NCBI GenBank assembly: GCA_016191305.1
Contig: JACPOX010000099.1
Location: 1 to 6,878 of the forward strand
Reading direction: 5' to 3'
DNA: 6,878 bases
Source of the DNA: Legionella longbeachae
GTDB taxonomy: Bacteria; Pseudomonadota; Gammaproteobacteria; Legionellales; Legionellaceae
A model generated the notes under the pieces. It worked only from the letters and a program-made list of their open reading frames with translations, ran no database searches and was not told the origin of the DNA. Both the position numbers and the translations under genes were made by a program. Shown piece after piece: positions 5,280-6,878 of the stretch. How positions within the stretch are numbered: the stretch's first letter is position 1; each line of letters starts with the position of its first letter.

Positions 5280-6878
5280 ATGAAAATGCAATTCTTTAAA
5301 AAAAAAATTCTTCTGAGGCCATTGAAAAAACGATAAGAAAATCATTTGAGCACTTTAATTTTGATTATTTTAAATCTCTATTTTGCGAAAATTATATTAC
5401 TCAATGGATAGATGGAAAAAAACCTTTTAAATCTCTTGATGATTTTTTTCAAAAAAATTACCTTGATGAACAGACTAATACTTTTCTCTATGGACTATCT
5501 ACTTTACCCTCTGTTGAAGAAGGAATTACCTTTACCTGGATCAATCAATTACATGATTTGGGTATCCACCAGTTAGCTTATGAAAAAACTGATGAAAAAG
5601 GAGAAAAAATTCTTATTTCTAGTTTTGCATCATCTTTACGTTCCGAGCCGTTAAATCTAGGTTTGCCAAATCCGCCCATGATCCATATTACGGGAGCTAA
5701 TGAAAAAGCAAGTCCTGAGGGAATTCAAACATTAGCGAATGACTTCAAAAAAATGGATTGTCTCTTTCATTTTACTGTTGAAGGTAATGAAGATGAATAC
5801 TATGCAGATACAAAAGAGGCTGTTGTGCGTTATCAACAGAGTTTTGAATGTTTTAAACAAAACAAAACGCTTATTAAGCTTATAATCAAAAAATCTCAAG
5901 TTGATCCGAGTTATCACTTTGTTCATCCAAACGATGAAAACTTTGAACAAGTATTGTCAATGAATAGCGCAATAAAAAAAACCGCAGAAATTTCGAGTAG
6001 TTTAACAACACTTGTCAGCTATTATTTATCCGATAGTTATAATTATCAATTGAGATTATTAGCTGAAGAACTAATTTATGAATACAATCAATCCATAAAA
6101 AATGCACAAAATGCAAAAGAGGAAATTATGTGCATTATTAAATTAGTCAAGGGATTGCTCAATCTGCATGTATGGTTGGATGGTAATGGTCGTTTGTGTG
6201 CCCATCATTTAACGAATTTGTTATTGATTCAGAACACGCTTTATCCCACTATGTTAGAACATAATTGTTTTGATGCTTATACCCATGAGGAGTTATACGA
6301 AAGAATAAGCAAGGGCATGAATAAATTCAGATCATATTTGAATAATGACATAAATAATCTAATTTTTTTCAATAAAAAAAATGCTCAGCTTAAAGAAATC
6401 ATTACAAATCAGAAAAAAAATTACACAATAAAAAACGATTTAGCTCAAATAGAAACATATTTGATGAAAAATAATATGGAAAAAGTTAATAGTTACTTCA
6501 AACGAAATGCTAAAAAGCCACCGCTAAAGTTACTCTCATCGACAATAAGGATGTTAGGATGTAATGAAAAAATAGGTTTAACCATTTTTTTTGAATATTT
6601 TAAAAAACATCTCAAGTTAATTGTTATAAAAGATGAAGTTAACTCAATTTCTATCGATAAAAGATCATTTTTTAGGTTTGTGTTAGATCAAGCTTTAAGT
6701 TTAGGAAATAAAAATTTATTTTCACAAATAATTGATCATTTCATAAAAAAAGATCCGGATTTATTTGACTCCAACATATGTTTTAAGATTCTTTCATGTG
6801 GAGACAATGAATCATGGATAAAAATACAAGATGTCTTTGAAAAACAAATGCTTAATGAATTAGATAAAAAAAATTTCA
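5280..6878 (+). CDS. Fic-domain protein, candidate effector; -1 frameshift at A10; partial
   Basis: Translation from the ATG at 5280 starts MKMQFFKKK, then stops at codon 19. The long frame runs without a stop from 5300 to the right edge and has no start of its own near its beginning, because a TAA at 5297-5299 closes it. One added A or a -1 slip at the A10 tract joins the two and gives at least 533 residues. The Fic motif HVWLDGNGR is at 297-305 (6167-6193): catalytic His297, acidic Asp301 and the GNGR loop are present, but the last Arg of HxFx(D/E)GNGRxxR is Ala308. It is preceded by helices and followed by LTNLLLIQN and FDAYTHEELYERI, a pattern I associate with Legionella Fic proteins. Known Fic enzymes transfer AMP, UMP or phosphocholine to target proteins. 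From about 400 on it is helical, perhaps a degenerate ankyrin array. No signal peptide or membrane helix is seen. Confidence 0.75.
5298..5307 (+). other. A10 slippery tract joining two frames of the Fic gene
   Basis: TTCTTT is followed by ten A then TTCTTCTG. In the starting frame the codons are TTT AAA AAA AAA ATT, which includes A_AAA_AAA, a -1 ribosomal slip heptamer. A ten-base A run is also long enough for RNA-polymerase slippage and for DNA replication slippage. A11 (or A8) would restore the long frame. Which of these applies cannot be told from one sequence. Confidence 0.6.

Noticed and set aside
5732..5950. Minus-strand ORF of 72 codons
   Set aside because: Antisense within the Fic-domain long frame. 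Its hydrophobic, Phe/Ile-rich product is what antisense of Lys/Asn-rich coding DNA gives.
1..6878. CRISPR arrays, tRNA or rRNA genes, insertion sequences
   Set aside because: No spaced direct repeats, tRNA-like cloverleaf, transposase or terminal inverted repeats were found on either strand by eye.

Overview
The window is A+T-rich DNA from a gammaproteobacterium. Legionella or a close relative is the best guess. The reasons are a eukaryotic-type ankyrin-repeat protein, a large Fic-domain protein of Dot/Icm-effector type, many lysine/asparagine/isoleucine-rich hypotheticals, and a Zur that aligns well with the enterobacterial one. The genus is inferred from style, not proven.

Left half, minus strand (3515 down to 1): a divergent promoter region drives a His-rich P1B-type metal ATPase (3291-1066). 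One base after its stop codon starts an SGNH/GDSL-like protein with an alpha-helical N-terminal half (1064 to the left edge, incomplete). The two are clearly a translationally coupled pair. The ATPase keeps the membrane CPC motif, the HP motif and the phosphorylatable aspartate, but three other signature motifs of the P-type cycle are altered.

Middle (3292-3515): a compact divergent regulatory region holds two Zur-box-like palindromes. One (3354-3368) contains the -10 hexamer of the ATPase promoter. The other (3472-3486) overlaps the likely -10 of the fur-family gene. That gene (3516-3968) has the metal-binding residues of Zur, so the layout is an autoregulated zinc regulator that also controls the ATPase/SGNH pair.

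Right half, plus strand (3516 to right edge): zur is followed, all in the same direction and with no visible terminator, by an ankyrin-repeat protein, two small Sec-signal-peptide proteins (107 and 106 aa), and a Fic-domain protein of at least 533 residues that runs off the window. The first small secreted gene has its Shine-Dalgarno sequence in a predicted hairpin whose other arm overlaps the ankyrin stop codon, which suggests translational coupling. The Fic gene has a good ribosome site and ATG, but reaches its long frame only by a -1 shift (or one added A) at an A10 tract in codons 7-10. It is therefore a slippage-controlled gene, a phase-variable gene, or a recent frameshift.

Taken together, the window looks like a zinc-responsive locus in which a Zur operator pair may control a modified metal ATPase and possibly a run of host-interaction and secreted proteins. 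The operators are seen in the sequence. Control of the distal genes is inference.
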